A stretch of DNA of 64,000 bases from the NCBI RefSeq assembly GCF_029784135.1, contig NC_073746.1:108470661-108534660 (forward strand). The letters run 5' to 3'. Source of the DNA: Toxorhynchites rutilus septentrionalis. Taxonomy: Eukaryota; Arthropoda; Insecta; Diptera; Culicidae. This document shows positions 35,014-46,477 of this stretch, piece by piece (the first letter of the stretch is position 1; each line of letters starts with the position of its first letter). The notes below the pieces were generated by a model that was not told where the DNA came from, made no database searches, and saw nothing but the letters and a program-made list of their open reading frames with translations. The position numbers and the translations under genes were made by a program.

Positions 35014-35702
35014 GTCTAGAGAATAACTGTCGAGCTCTAAATGCTAATTTCCACTTAAATGCATCTCCTGGACCATTGTGCAATCGTGTGAAAAAAAGAG
35101 CCTGTGCATTATACAGCATTTCCATGAAAAAAGGAACTACAGGAAGAAAATTTGCTTGGATTTAGCTTAAACCTTCCATATTGTTTTTAGACCTGTCTGT
35201 TTTTCACCTTTAGGGTTCTTTCATAACTAGAGCGGTCCGGAAACCGGTTTTTACCAATAAGCTCATTGTAGTCAATTTGTAATTTACGAACCGCTGGACC
35301 GATTTAATAGTTTTCGAGTGCAAATGAAATGTATTTTGATTGATTTTGAAAAAAAATATTCTTTTAGCACTTCAAAGGTGTACTTTTAGGTGAAAACTAT
35401 GTTTATTTTTCGTCGTTTTTGAGGTGTCTAACTTAAGGAGACAACTTTTTTTTCGGAAAATTTTTTGATCCAACGAAATATCAAAACGTCTAAAGACAGG
35501 CGCATCGCCCGCGAAGCCTTTTCGAATGAGAACAACGAATTAGTGAAATACTTCAAATCGCACTTGCTCAAATTACAAAATGACAATCACGCTATTGTCA
35601 TCAGCCCAAATAAAACATGTACTGGAGAGGAGAACATGCGCAAGTGTTGATGGAATCATAGCAAACGACTGCACAGCGAGAAACTGGGATTCTAAGAATA
35701 AC

Positions 35703-35939
35703 ATCTTCTTCTTCTTGAATGGCGTTAACGTTCCCTGTGGAACTATTGCGGTCTCAACGTATGTATTAACTAGCGTTATTTATTAATACTTAGTTGAGAT
35801 TTCTTAAGCCAAATAACACACCTTGAATTTATTCCGAGGGGAAATTTCTTTGACGAAAAATCCTCCGGCCAGAACGGGAATCGAACCCGAACACCCAGCA
35901 TGATAATGTGAGACGCTAACCACTCGGCCACGGGTGCAC
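35703..35939 (-). mobile_element. tRNA-derived SINE, family 1, minus strand
   Basis: Inverse of the family 1 sequence, with the B-box complement GGGAATCGAACCCG and the A-box complement CCACTCGGCCAC near the right end and a TTCTTCTTCTTG tail on the left. Imperfect 14-base duplications, ATTCTAAGAATAAC and ATTCCAAGAAAAAC, flank it. The body is diverged by eye. Confidence 0.88.
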
Positions 35940-36193
35940 ATTCCAAGAAAAACAATAATCTGGAATTCAACGTTGACACACACGAACGACATTGATTCCT
36001 ACGACAACATCAACAAAAGCGACGCTATCATGAGCAAAGCCGACACTTTGCTTTGCTATTGCCAAGCCAAAACGCAATTCATTATCATAACATTACAGAC
36101 ATTACATTACATTACATGACAAAATAAAGTGCGGTCAGACTTGGGCCCACCTATAGCTGGATGTATTCGGTTGAATGGAAGAAACCTGGATTA

Positions 36194-37480
36194 AAGGGCG
36201 AACACGAAATTATTGCGACACATTCAACAGGGCAGAACTTTTTTACCATTGGGTAAAAATCAACCGAATTTTGCACACTTTCTCATTGATGTGTATTGTC
36301 TACATGCTGTCAAACTCGAAGTCGTGTTTTTCGATTCAACGAAAATGGAGGTGAACCAACGCGAGTCGAGAGAACAAATTCTTTCCAAACACCTGGAATT
36401 TCCTGACCTGTCGCACCGGCAGTTGGGAAAAATGTTGAACATTCACCATTCAACCGTCTCCAGAGTGTTGAAGCGGTTCCAGTTGAACCACGGCAAAGGA
36501 GCTGGAAGAAAACCGGGACCGGAGAACAAAAAGACGGAGGGAAAGGTGAAGCGGATGATTAAAGCAAATCCCAACGTAGCAAGCCGTGATTTGACTAAAA
36601 AGATCGGCATGTCGCAGAGCTACGTCCAGGATGCAAAGAAGAGAGCTGGACTACGTACATACAAGGTACAGAACTTCCCAAACCGCGATTAGCGGCAACA
36701 ATCGACGGCTAAAACTCGAGCACGGAAGCTCTACGAGAAGATTCTGACAAAATATTGCTGCTGTGTGATGGACGACGAAACGTATATAAAAGCCGATTTT
36801 AAGCAAATTCCGGGGTTGGAGTTTTTCATCGGCAAAAGCAAGTTCGATGTGGACGACAAATTTAAGAAGAAGAAAATGTCGAAGTTCGCCTCCAAATATC
36901 TCGTTTGGCAGGCCATCTGCTCTTGCGGACTGAGGAGTGAGCATTTCGTGACAAAGGGCAAAGTAAATCGCGAGATCTACAAATCTGAGTGCCTCGAGAA
37001 GCGCCTTTTGCCGTTCTTGCAGCAGCACGACGAAGCTCCGCTATTTTGGCCAGATTTGGCATCATGCCACTATTCTAAAAGTGTCCTGGAGTGGTATGAG
37101 GCCAATTCTGTCCATTTTGTTCCAAAGGACATGAACCCGCCAAACTGTCCGGAGCTGCGCCCGGTGGAGCAGTACTGGGCAATAATAAAACGGGAACTTC
37201 GGAACAGCAAGAAGACAGTCAAAGACGAGAAGGACATGTTAAGAAAATGGAAAAAAAAAACTGAGAAACTGGTACCGGATGACACTGTAAAGACTTTGAT
37301 GAAGGGCATCAAGCGAAAATGCGTTCAATTTTACACTCAAGGCTCCATCGATTAACTTTTCTTTTGATTTTTGAAGTAAATATATGTATAAAACTACCCT
37401 ATAATTTTGGTTTGATTCTAAACATTATAAGAATATTAGCATGATATTTTCGGTGTCGCAATAATTTCGTGTTCGCCCTT
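36194..37480 (+). mobile_element. DD37E Tc1/mariner transposon (ITmD37E-like)
   Basis: The terminal inverted repeats of about 26 bases begin AAGGGCGAACACGAAATTAT and end with its complement, with TA target duplication at 36192-36193 and 37481-37482. The 1287-base length is normal for a complete element. It encodes one transposase (36345-37355). The ends are almost identical, which suggests fairly recent insertion. Tc1/mariner elements with a DD37E triad are known from mosquitoes. Confidence 0.95.
36345..37355 (+). pseudogene. DD37E transposase with one in-frame stop
   Basis: The transposase cuts and pastes the element at TA sites. From ATG 36345 the reading frame runs 336 codons and is interrupted only by TAG at 36690-36692 (codon 116). 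The N-terminal half has two helix-turn-helix regions (near 15-45, LSHRQLGKMLNIHHSTVSRV, and near 75-105) joined by a GRKPGP linker. The catalytic part shows MDDETY (Asp at 142/143), FWPDLASCHY (Asp 236) and RPVEQYWA (Glu 274), with 37 residues between the last two. A basic C-terminus ends in GSID. The stop falls just before the catalytic domain. Translation would give only the DNA-binding half unless the stop is read through. Confidence 0.93.
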
Positions 37481-38159
37481 TACTTCACAAAAAATACCTC
37501 CACAAAATACGCCCTGAGGAAATCGATAGTGAAATTTCCTTACAAAATCCAGATCTGTTTACTGATCAACACCTCGCCCATTTTCTGAAAACCGATCGAG
37601 TCTGAATTACCCGAACGGATTGCAATTTTGAAATCTGTAATCCGTTTGACTCAAGTCCAATCGAGTTGCGCAAATGTGGCTACCTACCCACGCAATTCGA
37701 CATAGACAACATTGAACTTCGTGTTCCATTTCCGCGAAACAAAAATGTTACTGGATATTCAGGTGGAATAAACACGGAATAAGAACAAAAATTACAAATG
37801 AAAATTAGCTTTACAAATCAAATATGTGAATTAGTTATGGAATTTAGTCTATGTTCATAGAACGATTTCCGGAAAAAAAACAAATGAAATGAGCCTAACG
37901 CAAATAACCTCAGATAAAAACACAAGGTCACAAAAACCTTCCAAAAACATGGTGACGTGGAAAAACCTCATGGGAATAAATGCCATACACGAGAAAAAGC
38001 GCAACAAACCTATGTTCCACTGATTTCCCAATTAGTTTGCCCTTCTGTCCTCATCGCAACAGTTGTGCCGCTGATGGAATGAACAAAAAATTCCCAACAA
38101 TCAAACTTCATAACTGAATTTTCCAATTTTTTCAAAATCAATTTGCAAAAAATTACCTA

Positions 38160-38690
38160 ATTTAATACTACGTCAACTAAGCGGTCGTGTCCTGTAATTT
38201 TTTTTATTTGGAATTTTTTTTTGCCAATTTTTTTGTATTTATTAAAAATAAAACACAAATAATAAAATAATGGGTAGTAATAATATTATATGTTTCTTTT
38301 TTCAGAGCTCGAAAAAAACGTCCGAAATTCATGCAGCTCTACACTAGGATACCGTTGAAAAAATTGTAAAGGGTTGTAACTAGGACACGACCGCATTCTC
38401 TGCGTAGAACTACGGAATTACATTATTCAATCCACTTTTTTATCACTTTGGATATTATTTTAGAATAAATCTAAATTTTTTAAATAACTTTCTAGAAACA
38501 TAGTTATTTTTACTACTGCAGTAGTAGAAGATTTCATTTTGAATTCGAACAATTTTAAACTGACATCGGGCGTGGTAAACTGATAAAGAATAATATGGAT
38601 ATCGCCGATACGTTGATACTGTAGATTAGAGTGCCAATGAAAATGGCCATCTCGAATATTCAACGGGAACGTGATTAAAAATGTTGAATC
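38160..38690. repeat. Facing ends of the CGTAGAACTACG family
   Basis: TACTACGTCAACTAAGCGGTCGTGTCC (38167-38193) faces an inverted GGACACGACCGCA plus GCGTAGAACTACG (38373-38408). The sequence to the right of 38408 (TCACTTTGGATATTATTTTAGAATAAATC) is the inverse of the right end of the element at 12480-12530. Two element ends or one short element lie head to head here. Confidence 0.5.
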
Positions 38691-39345
38691 TCACGAAAAG
38701 CTACCCTATGAAAATCACCCAAGGGATAGTAAAGGAAATCGGGTTTTTCAAAAAAAAATGTTGGTGCCAAATGTCTTAAAACGAAACGTCAAGATCTACT
38801 GTAACCTCGAAAAATATTTTTTTTTGTCAATAATCGACACTCTGAGACATACTTTTTTTCGGAATACAAGGCACAACGTATGGTTTATGATGCCAATGAT
38901 AATCGTCATACTAATTTTTCATAAGTGACTCCCAGCGAAATGTTGATTTGCACGACAAAATACCCTACGCAGAGTATTATCGCAAATGTTAAAATTTAAG
39001 TTTTCTGAAAATCTAGAAATCACCCAAGGAGCAAGTAATGGAAGTCGGGGTTTTCAAGAAAAAAAAATGGTTGATGTCTAATACCTTCAAATTGAATGAA
39101 ACGTCGAGATTCACTATTATCCCGAAAAAAATGTTTAATCAAAATTGACTTTTTACACTTGGTCGTTTTATCGTCTGAAAAGTCGATTTTTGAGGAAAAA
39201 ATTTTTTTTCGAGATAACAGTACTTCTCGACGTTTCATGCAATTCTAAGACATTTGGCATCAATTTTTTTTCTTGAAAACCCCTATTTCCTTTACTACTT
39301 TTTTCCCTTCAAAAATTTAAAGGTCATCTTTCTCTCATACATCCA
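38690..39345. repeat. Inverted and direct repeat cluster
   Basis: Three copies of a block with GGGTTTTCAAGAAAAAAA, GCCAAATGTCTTAAA and AAACGTCGAGATTCACTAT occur at 38745-38820 and 39050-39130 (direct) and 39200-39300 (inverted). A related inverted pair is at 50970-51405. Confidence 0.6.
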
Positions 39346-39369
39346 TTAGCACTCTACATATAAGATATA

Positions 39370-40012
39370 CAGGGTTTTCCAACTTTAAATTCGGAAAGTA
39401 AATTGAAATAAAACACACTTAGAATTCGAATTTCGATGAAACTTTTATTTCAAATTAAAGTTTGGTTTATGCCATTATGTGTGAAATACAACATCATTCA
39501 AATGTCCACCTAGGGCTTCCTCGCACACCTCGATCTGGAACAGGTAATTTTCGATGACTTTTCGGCACATATGGGCGGTATCTCGGTCATAACTTCACGA
39601 ATGTTGTCTTTCAAATGTTCAAGAGTTTGCGGAGAGTTGGCATAGACACGGTCTTTCGCATAACCCCACAAAAAAAAGTCTAGCGGGTTAAAATCGCATG
39701 ATCTGGACGGCCAATTGGCATCACCAAAACGCGAAATTATGCGTCCCTCAAATTTCGTTCGCAATATGGCCATGTTCGGTCGTGTTGTGTGGCACGTGGC
39801 GCCGTCCTGCTGAAACCACATGTCATCCGTATCCATATCTTCAATTTGTGGCAAAAAAAAATCGGTTAACATGCGGCCATAGCGCTCACCATTCACAGTT
39901 ACCGTCTCGCCGTCCTCATTTTCAAAGAAATACGGCCCGATGACTCCACCAGACCACAATGCGCACCAAACAGTGACTTTTGGCGGATGCAATGGCCTCT
40001 CAACAATCACGT
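39370..40012 (-). mobile_element. DD41D-type Tc1/mariner element, 3' half
   Basis: The left terminus CAGGGTTTTCCAACTTTAAA follows TA at 39368-39369. The body encodes the C-terminal two thirds of a transposase on the minus strand and then stops abruptly at about 40012, where a piggyBac relic begins. The second copy at 49618-50731 retains the missing end. Confidence 0.85.
39510..40012 (-). pseudogene. DD41D-type transposase, truncated
   Basis: A mariner-superfamily transposase, cut-and-paste at TA. Visible blocks in order are VTVWCALWSGGVIGPYFFEN, WFQQDGATCHTTRPN (second catalytic Asp), SRSCDFNPLDFFLWG (third Asp) and QTLEHLKDNIREVMTEIPP. Forty-one residues lie between the Asp of QQDGA and the Asp of PLDFF, hence DD41D by my count. 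The N-terminal DNA-binding region and first catalytic Asp are missing because the sequence is cut at 40012. The C-terminal tail is frameshifted. It is non-functional. Confidence 0.88.
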
Positions 40013-41124
40013 CAATCATTTTATTTTCAACGAATTTACATCAACAGTTCCAGATATAGAATTCTGTTGGTCGCAGCGAAATTTAAATCCAAAACTACAT
40101 CATTTTGTCGAAAAAGATTCTGGATGCAAAGCAGCCGTGGACATCATATCAAACCCGTTGGACTATTTCAAATTATTTTTCCCAGAATCTTTAGTAGATT
40201 TCATTGTGAAACAAACAAATGACTATCATAATTCAATATTAACAAATCATATCTGGAAGATTAATTCGCGAATATATTCATGGTACAATACTGATACAGA
40301 TGAAATGTACTGTTTTTGTGTACCGTATTGTTAATTTCTCGTGTCAAAAAGCATTGTTACACGGAATATTGGTCGAAAGATAGATTTTTAAAAATTGACA
40401 TTTTCCATAGTATTATGCCTCGAGACAGATTTTTGAGCATAACTCTCCCGAAGTATTGAACTCTAGAGATAAATTGTTTAAAATTCGTGAATTATAATTA
40501 TAATATAATTTTCTTTGAAACAAAATTTCCACCCTTTTCAGAATATTTGTATCGACGAAAGTTTATTATTGTTCAAAGATCGCTTATCGTTCAAGCAATT
40601 TATTCCCTCCAAACGTTATCGTTTTGGCATAAAGTTCTTCATTGCTTGCGACTGTGAAACGAGGTGTATTTTAGATATGCTAGTGTATTCAGGTTTGGAA
40701 ACAGAAATTTCTGCGGTTCAAGAAATTTTGGGTATATCCGGTAATATTGCCATGACTCTAATGAAAGATGATCTCGGGAAAGGTCACAGTTTATATGTAG
40801 ATAACTGGTACACTAACCCAGTGTTATTCAGTACCTTCAGTACCTTCAATCAGACAAATAGTTGTGGTACTGTCAAAAAGATCTACGAACTTCATGTACA
40901 TACCAAGGCAAAATATATACTGACGGTCCATTACGACTTATTGAAAGACATTTTCCAATCACATACTTTAACTCGTCTTCGAACAAAAAAATCAATCGCG
41001 AAAATGTGTAGTATGTAGCAAACATAACATTCGTCGAGAAAGTAGATACGATTGCAAAGAATCTGATGTAGGTATATGCGTTGACTCATGTTTTAGGATA
41101 TATCATACAGAAAGTAATTATTAA
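40013..41124 (+). pseudogene. piggyBac-like transposase relic
   Basis: piggyBac transposases excise and insert at TTAA. The relic is read in several frames: FNEFTSTVPDIEFCW and a following KLFFPESLVDFIVKQTN block (40015-40334), YWSKDRFLKIDIFHSIMPRDRF (about 40364-40440), then the long frame 40515-41018 with ICIDESLLLFKDRLSFKQF (catalytic Asp) and LYVDNWYTNPVLF (catalytic Asp). A C-terminal Cys-rich tail in another frame follows (CSKHN, YDCKESDVGICVDSCFRIYHTE) and ends at 41124. Part of the region between the second Asp and the tail is deleted. The N-terminus is cut off at the junction with the DD41D relic. It is dead, with no clear TIR. Confidence 0.9.
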
Positions 41125-41292
41125 ATAGTTTCTTTAATTGATTGTTATTTTTAAACCCTAAGAATGGTATCAAAACTCCGGGTACTATTTTACTCACTAG
41201 TCACTATTCTGGGGAATACAACGACCAACATGCGCATAACGCGCCGTACCTGCTGATGGATTTTCTCGAGAGAGGGCCGCAGTGAAAAGGTT

Positions 41293-41460
41293 AAGTAATT
41301 GTAATATAAAGCATATCAAACAAATCTTAGAGAATTTCCGATTCGATTGGTACGCAAATCATCAGAATTCGTTCGCTGTAAAAATAGTTATTAACATTAA
41401 CTTTATTTCATAAAAACGTGACCTGTTTTCTGATTTGGCACCCTTCCTGAAAGACGTTAA
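41293..41460 (-). repeat. Copy of the left end of the 5017 element
   Basis: The inverse of 5030-5195: AACTTTATTTCATAAAAACG, TGACCTGTTTTCTGATTTGG and CACCCTT...GAAAGACGT match. The terminal TTGACGTAGAACT itself is lost. Confidence 0.7.
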
Positions 41461-43550
41461 AAGTGCGTCTCCATTAATTCAATATATCTGGATTGTCATT
41501 ATGGAGGCGCATGATTTTTTTAGATGAGCAAACACTCAACATTTAAAAGAATCTCAAAAATAAAAAACGAAATGTTCCTGAATTGCGAGATTTGGGATAA
41601 ATGATGACACAAGTGCATAATATCCAATGGAGACAATTTTCAAGGAGACAACATTGATATAGACGAATAAATAAATATTATTTTCAATAAACGAAAAGTT
41701 TCGTTATTCTCTGAGCAGAAATCACAATCCATCGCAATGATATTAATCAACGATAGTTTTTAACAGCGAAGCTTTTTTTCTTTGCTCACTGGGTCAAAAA
41801 AAGGATGTTTCAATGAATATTGCTATCATTGATTATCGGTAATTTCGTTTATTTTTCAGAATGCGACCTGATTTCCCAGTACAATTATTACACAGCTTAC
41901 CTTACCATCCTACCGTTAGAGCTAAATCAGTTTCGAAACAAAACATAACAACTATCGTCAAATTTTATGCGGGAGAAATCAGTCGGAAGAGAACGAAACC
42001 GTGAGAGCACCGAAAAAAAAACGCGCGCGGGTGGCGAAACACTGAAACTGAACGAAAGTTGGCGGTAACTTCCGCTCACTCTCTCTCTCTCTTCTCAGCC
42101 CGAAGATTCTCACCGAAGCGTGGTGGACCACACTGTTGTTGGGTTCTTCGGCTGGTCGGTCGGATGAAGTATTGCAGTTTGGGTTGACTTCCAAGCCACC
42201 AGTTTTAGTTAGTGGTTTTCTCGATGCACAACCAATGAAGAGCGCGCGTGTTATTCGGTTTCGTCTTGTGTGCCCATGCTGAGTTCTGTTTTCCTACCTT
42301 GATTTACCAGTTACTCGTAATCTCGTAATCTCGGTCCCCACTGTCTCTGTCCCCGTCATACCCTTCAACGAGACTGTCTATTGTGAATTTCGTTAGTTTG
42401 GCTGTGAAGTTATGGTTTCAAGTTACCACCTGATGTAATGTTTCTTACACAAAAAGCTGTGTAGTGCTATGCCTTGAAGTTTTCGAAAATTGTGATACAC
42501 ACACCTTCAACGTAACTTTTGGATGTTTTCAATTATTCTCACACAATATCGAATTTCTGGTGCTTTATACAACAGTGCTTTACTGGTCTCTATAGTGCGG
42601 AGGAGTGAAACAACATTGTGCCGAAAGCGGAAACTACTAACGCAAGGTCATTAAAATTTGAAATGTTGCAACTCATAATAAAGTGATTTACGGTGGCCCA
42701 AATTACTCGCAGAACAAATAAGAAGAAAGAAACGCTGAGATCGCGTTAGATTCCAATCCCTGTGAGAAGTAACCATTTGCGAGGAATAAAAGTGCAATGG
42801 AAATTCAAACGGATCGCCGTATCAATCAGAAGTTTGAACACTGCTTTTCAATTCCATCGAGCGAACGGAAGAAATGAGCGTGTGGAATGGAAGCATCTGT
42901 TTTCTAGCGCCACTAACGCTGATGGCGAAGGATTTCCCCCGCGGCCCCGCGGCACTGCTATTAAACTTTCGTGTCGAACGTGAAAAGATCAAATGAGCAC
43001 GCGACGAAGGAGGAAAAAATTAGTGAGAGGAGAATAAAAATCCCCCCATTCCAGAAAAATTCACCGCTGCCCTTGGTACGGATTTCCACGCAGCGGATCG
43101 GTAAATCGGAAGCCGAGAGCGCCCTGAGGGGGGAAGATAAATGTGATAATAAAACGTGAAAGTGATAAACACAGAGAAAAGAATGAGCCGATGGCTATCG
43201 CTGGCGCCAAGTGTCGAAAGGTGAATGTCACACAATCGTTTTTCGGATCGAATCAGCTGATCGGGTGATTTCACTGATTCGGCTGAACTGATAATGATAA
43301 CGCGTTTCATCGATGAAGTGGGAAAATTGAGTGGAGTGTTATTGGAATCTGGCTTGGCCAAGCGGATGATTGGAGTGATGGAAGATATATTTCCTGGAGT
43401 TTGTTAGGGCTTTGATTGGTTGTAGTATAGCGCGAATATTTTTTGCATTTCGGAATAGACGAATTTCATGCCAACTCGACTGGCCGTTAGCTGCACCATC
43501 TCAGATAGCAGTGAAACGTTGTAGGTGTAAAGACATGGGTCATTTAAGCA
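41461..43550. promoter_or_regulatory. Candidate host promoter and 5' exon region
   Basis: Unlike its AT-rich surroundings, 41960-43440 is balanced in base composition and free of recognised repeats. It has a (CT)n tract at 42081-42095 and a run of adenine-rich 5'-UTR-like sequence. A short open start at 43187 or 43191 (MAIAGAKCRK) runs into a possible splice donor, CGAAAG|GTGAATG near 43218. This resembles the first exon of an insect gene transcribed to the right, with the rest beyond or within the repeats. No protein family can be named. Confidence 0.3.
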
Positions 43551-43551
43551 A

Positions 43552-46477
43552 CTTTGCATACTTCAAGTATTCGAAAAATAATTAGATTACTTTTTGGATA
43601 AAGACAATTTTTTTCTTATTTTTTTACAAAAATTTATAATTTAAAAACTATGATACCTACAAAATTCTTGTCAAAGGATGAAATGTAGAAAACTGTTCAA
43701 ATTTTTACAAAAAAAATTTTTTTTTGGAAAAAAAATTCGCCGACAAAAAAAATTTTTGTGTGTGAATTCTCACGTTTGACATGTTCTTGACATGTTTGTA
43801 AATAGAGAAAAGTTAGCAGAGCATGTAAATTGCGATAATTTATACATAAAAGTGTTACGAATCAAGCATGAATAGTATTTTTTCAAACAAAAAAAAAGTT
43901 GTTGTTCGAAAAACTTTTTCCATGTAAATGTGCCCATCGTCCGATGTATGGAAAACTTGTTGGAAATTTTAAGGGCAATTTATATAAATTTTTTTCAGAA
44001 TTTTAAAAGCCTATGTGTTGAAGAAAAAATGAATTTTAATTTCCAAAATATTTTTTTTGCAATAATTTTTTTTTTCCGAAAAATTCTTTGATAATTTTGA
44101 ATGAAAACCTAAGTAATTTCCAACATTTCATCCTCTGACCAAATGCAGACATGTTTGTAAATAGAGAAAAGTTAGCAGAGCATGTAAATTGCGATAATTT
44201 ATACATAAAAGTGTTACGAATCAAGCATGAATAGTATTTTTTCAAACAAAAAAAAAGTTGTTGTTCGAAAAACTTTTTCCATGTAAATGTGCCCATCGTC
44301 CGATGTATGGAAAACTTGTTGGAAATTTTAAGGGCAATTTATATAAATTTTTTTCAGAATTTTAAAAGCCTATGTGTTGAAGAAAAAATGAATTTTAATT
44401 TCCAAAATATTTTTTTTGCAATAATTTTTTTTTTCCGAAAAATTCTTTGATAATTTTGAATGAAAACCTAAGTAATTTCCAACATTTCATCCTCTGACCA
44501 AATTTTTGTAGATCTTATAGTTTTTAAATTGAGATTTTTCGAAAAAAAGTTGAAGAAACTTAAAATTAAAAAAATAAACTTTAAAAAAATCTATCAGACC
44601 TACAAAATTTTAGTCAAAGAATGAAATGTAGGAAATTATTTTGGTTTTCATTAAAAATTACCAAAGATTTTTTTGGAAAAAAATTCATTGAAATAAAAAT
44701 ATTTTTAAAATTAAATTTCATTTTTCTCGATAACATATGCTTTTGAAATTCTGAAAAAAATAGATATAAATAGCCCTTTAAATTTCCAACAAGCATTCCA
44801 TACATCGGACGATGGGCACATTTACATGGAAAAAGTTTTTCGAACAACAACTTTTTCATGTTTTCTTTGAAAAAAATACAACTTATCCTAATTTTGTTTA
44901 AAGTCAAGATAGCGATATAGTGTATTCGACAAAGTTTTGGATCTTGTTAAAATATAAACTTTTGTCGAAGGCATCAACATTCTATCTTTTATAGTTTTTG
45001 GAATATATGTAATTTTTGTATGTAGACTCCTGAAAAAAAAAAAGTTTTGCTCGTAACATTTTTGTATGTAAATTCTCACGTTTGACATGTTCTTGACATG
45101 TTGCTAAATAGAGAAAAGTTACCAGATCATTTAAAAAGCGATCATTTATAGAAAAAAGTGTTACGAATTGAACATTAATAGCATTTTTTTCAAAGAAAAA
45201 CATGAAAAAGTTGTTGTTCGAAAAACTTTTTCCATGTAAATGTGCCCATCGTCCAATGTATGGAAAAGTTGTTGGAAATTTTAAGGGCTATTTATATCCA
45301 TTTCTTTCAGAATTTTGAAAGCATATATTTTCGAGAAAAATTAATTTTAATTTTCAATATATTTTTTTTCAATAAATTTTTTTTGATAAATTCTACCAAA
45401 ATAATTTCCTACATTTCATTTTTTGAAGGCATTTTTGAAATTTTTAGTTTTTTCAACTTTTTTTCGAAAAATCTTAATTTAAAAACTATAACATCTACAA
45501 AAAGATGGTCAGAGAACGGAATGTAGGAAATTACTTAGGTTTTCATTACAAATTATCAAAGATCTTTTTGGAAAAAAATTTCATTGAAAAAAAAATATTT
45601 TGAAAATTAAAGTTCATTTTTCTCGAAAACATAGGCTTTTAAAATTCTGAAAAAAATAGATATAAATAGCCCTCAGAATTTCCAACAAGTTTTCTATACA
45701 TCGGACGATGGGCACATTTACATGGAAAAAGTTTTTCGAACAAGAACTACTTTTTCTGCAAAATTACTATTAATGTTTAATTCGTAACATTTTTATGTAA
45801 AAATTATCGCAATTGACATGCTCTGCTATCTTTTCTCTATTTAGAAATATGTCAAGAACATGTCAAACGTGAGAATTTACACACAAAAATGTTACGAGCA
45901 AAACTTTATTTTTTTCAGGAGTCTTCATACAAAAATGACTTATATTCCAAAAACTATAACAGATCGAAAGCTGATGTCTTCGACAAAAGTTTATATTTTA
46001 ACAAGATCAAAAACTTTGTCGAATACACTATATCGCTATCATGACTTTAAACAAAATTAGGGTTAGTTTAATTTTTCTCAAAGAAAACATGAAAAAGTTG
46101 TTGTTCGAAAACCTTTTTCCCTGTAAAAGTGCCCATCTTCCGATGTATGGACGACTTGTTAGAAATTGTAAGGGCTATTCATATATGTATATATTTTTGA
46201 AAATTTAAAAAAAATACTTTTTTGAGAAAAATCAATTTTAATTTCAAAATATCTTTTTTGACAGCGAAATTTTTTTCCAAAAAATTTTTGGTATTTTTTT
46301 TTTTGTGAAAATTTAAACAATTTCCTAAATTGCATCCTTTGACAAGCATTTTGAAGGCATCATAGTTTTTAAATTATAAATTTTGATAAAAAATTAAGAA
46401 AAAAAAATTGTCTTTTTCCAAAAAGTAGTCTAATTCTTTTTCGATTATTTGAAGTATGCAAAGTTGCTTCAATGAGC
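43552..46477. repeat. Large nested foldback element
   Basis: The outer arms are inverted: AAGCAACTTTGCATACTTCAA at 43552-43572 against its complement at 46447-46470, continuing inward for ~190 bases. Inside are several alternating inverted blocks of the unit found also at 23540-24215 (AAAAAGTTGTTGTTCGAAAA, GTGCCCATCGTCCGATGTAT). One clear inner hairpin spans 44600-45430 with ~250-base arms. Short frames on both strands (44036-45526) are by-products of the A/T-rich repeats. No transposase. Confidence 0.75.
43789..44506. repeat. Perfect 359-base tandem duplication
   Basis: 43789-44147 and 44148-44506 appear identical throughout when compared line by line (GACATGTTTGTAAATAGAG to CATCCTCTGACCAAAT). 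Either a very recent duplication or an assembly artefact. Confidence 0.9.

Noticed and set aside
41270..41293. piggyBac right terminus at a TTAA site
   Set aside because: TTAA is present near 41290, but no matching inverted terminal repeat can be seen on the other side, so the end is not supported.
44036..46060. Phe/Lys/Asn-rich frames on both strands
   Set aside because: Low-complexity translations of the AT-rich foldback repeat. The same unit inverted gives similar frames on the other strand.
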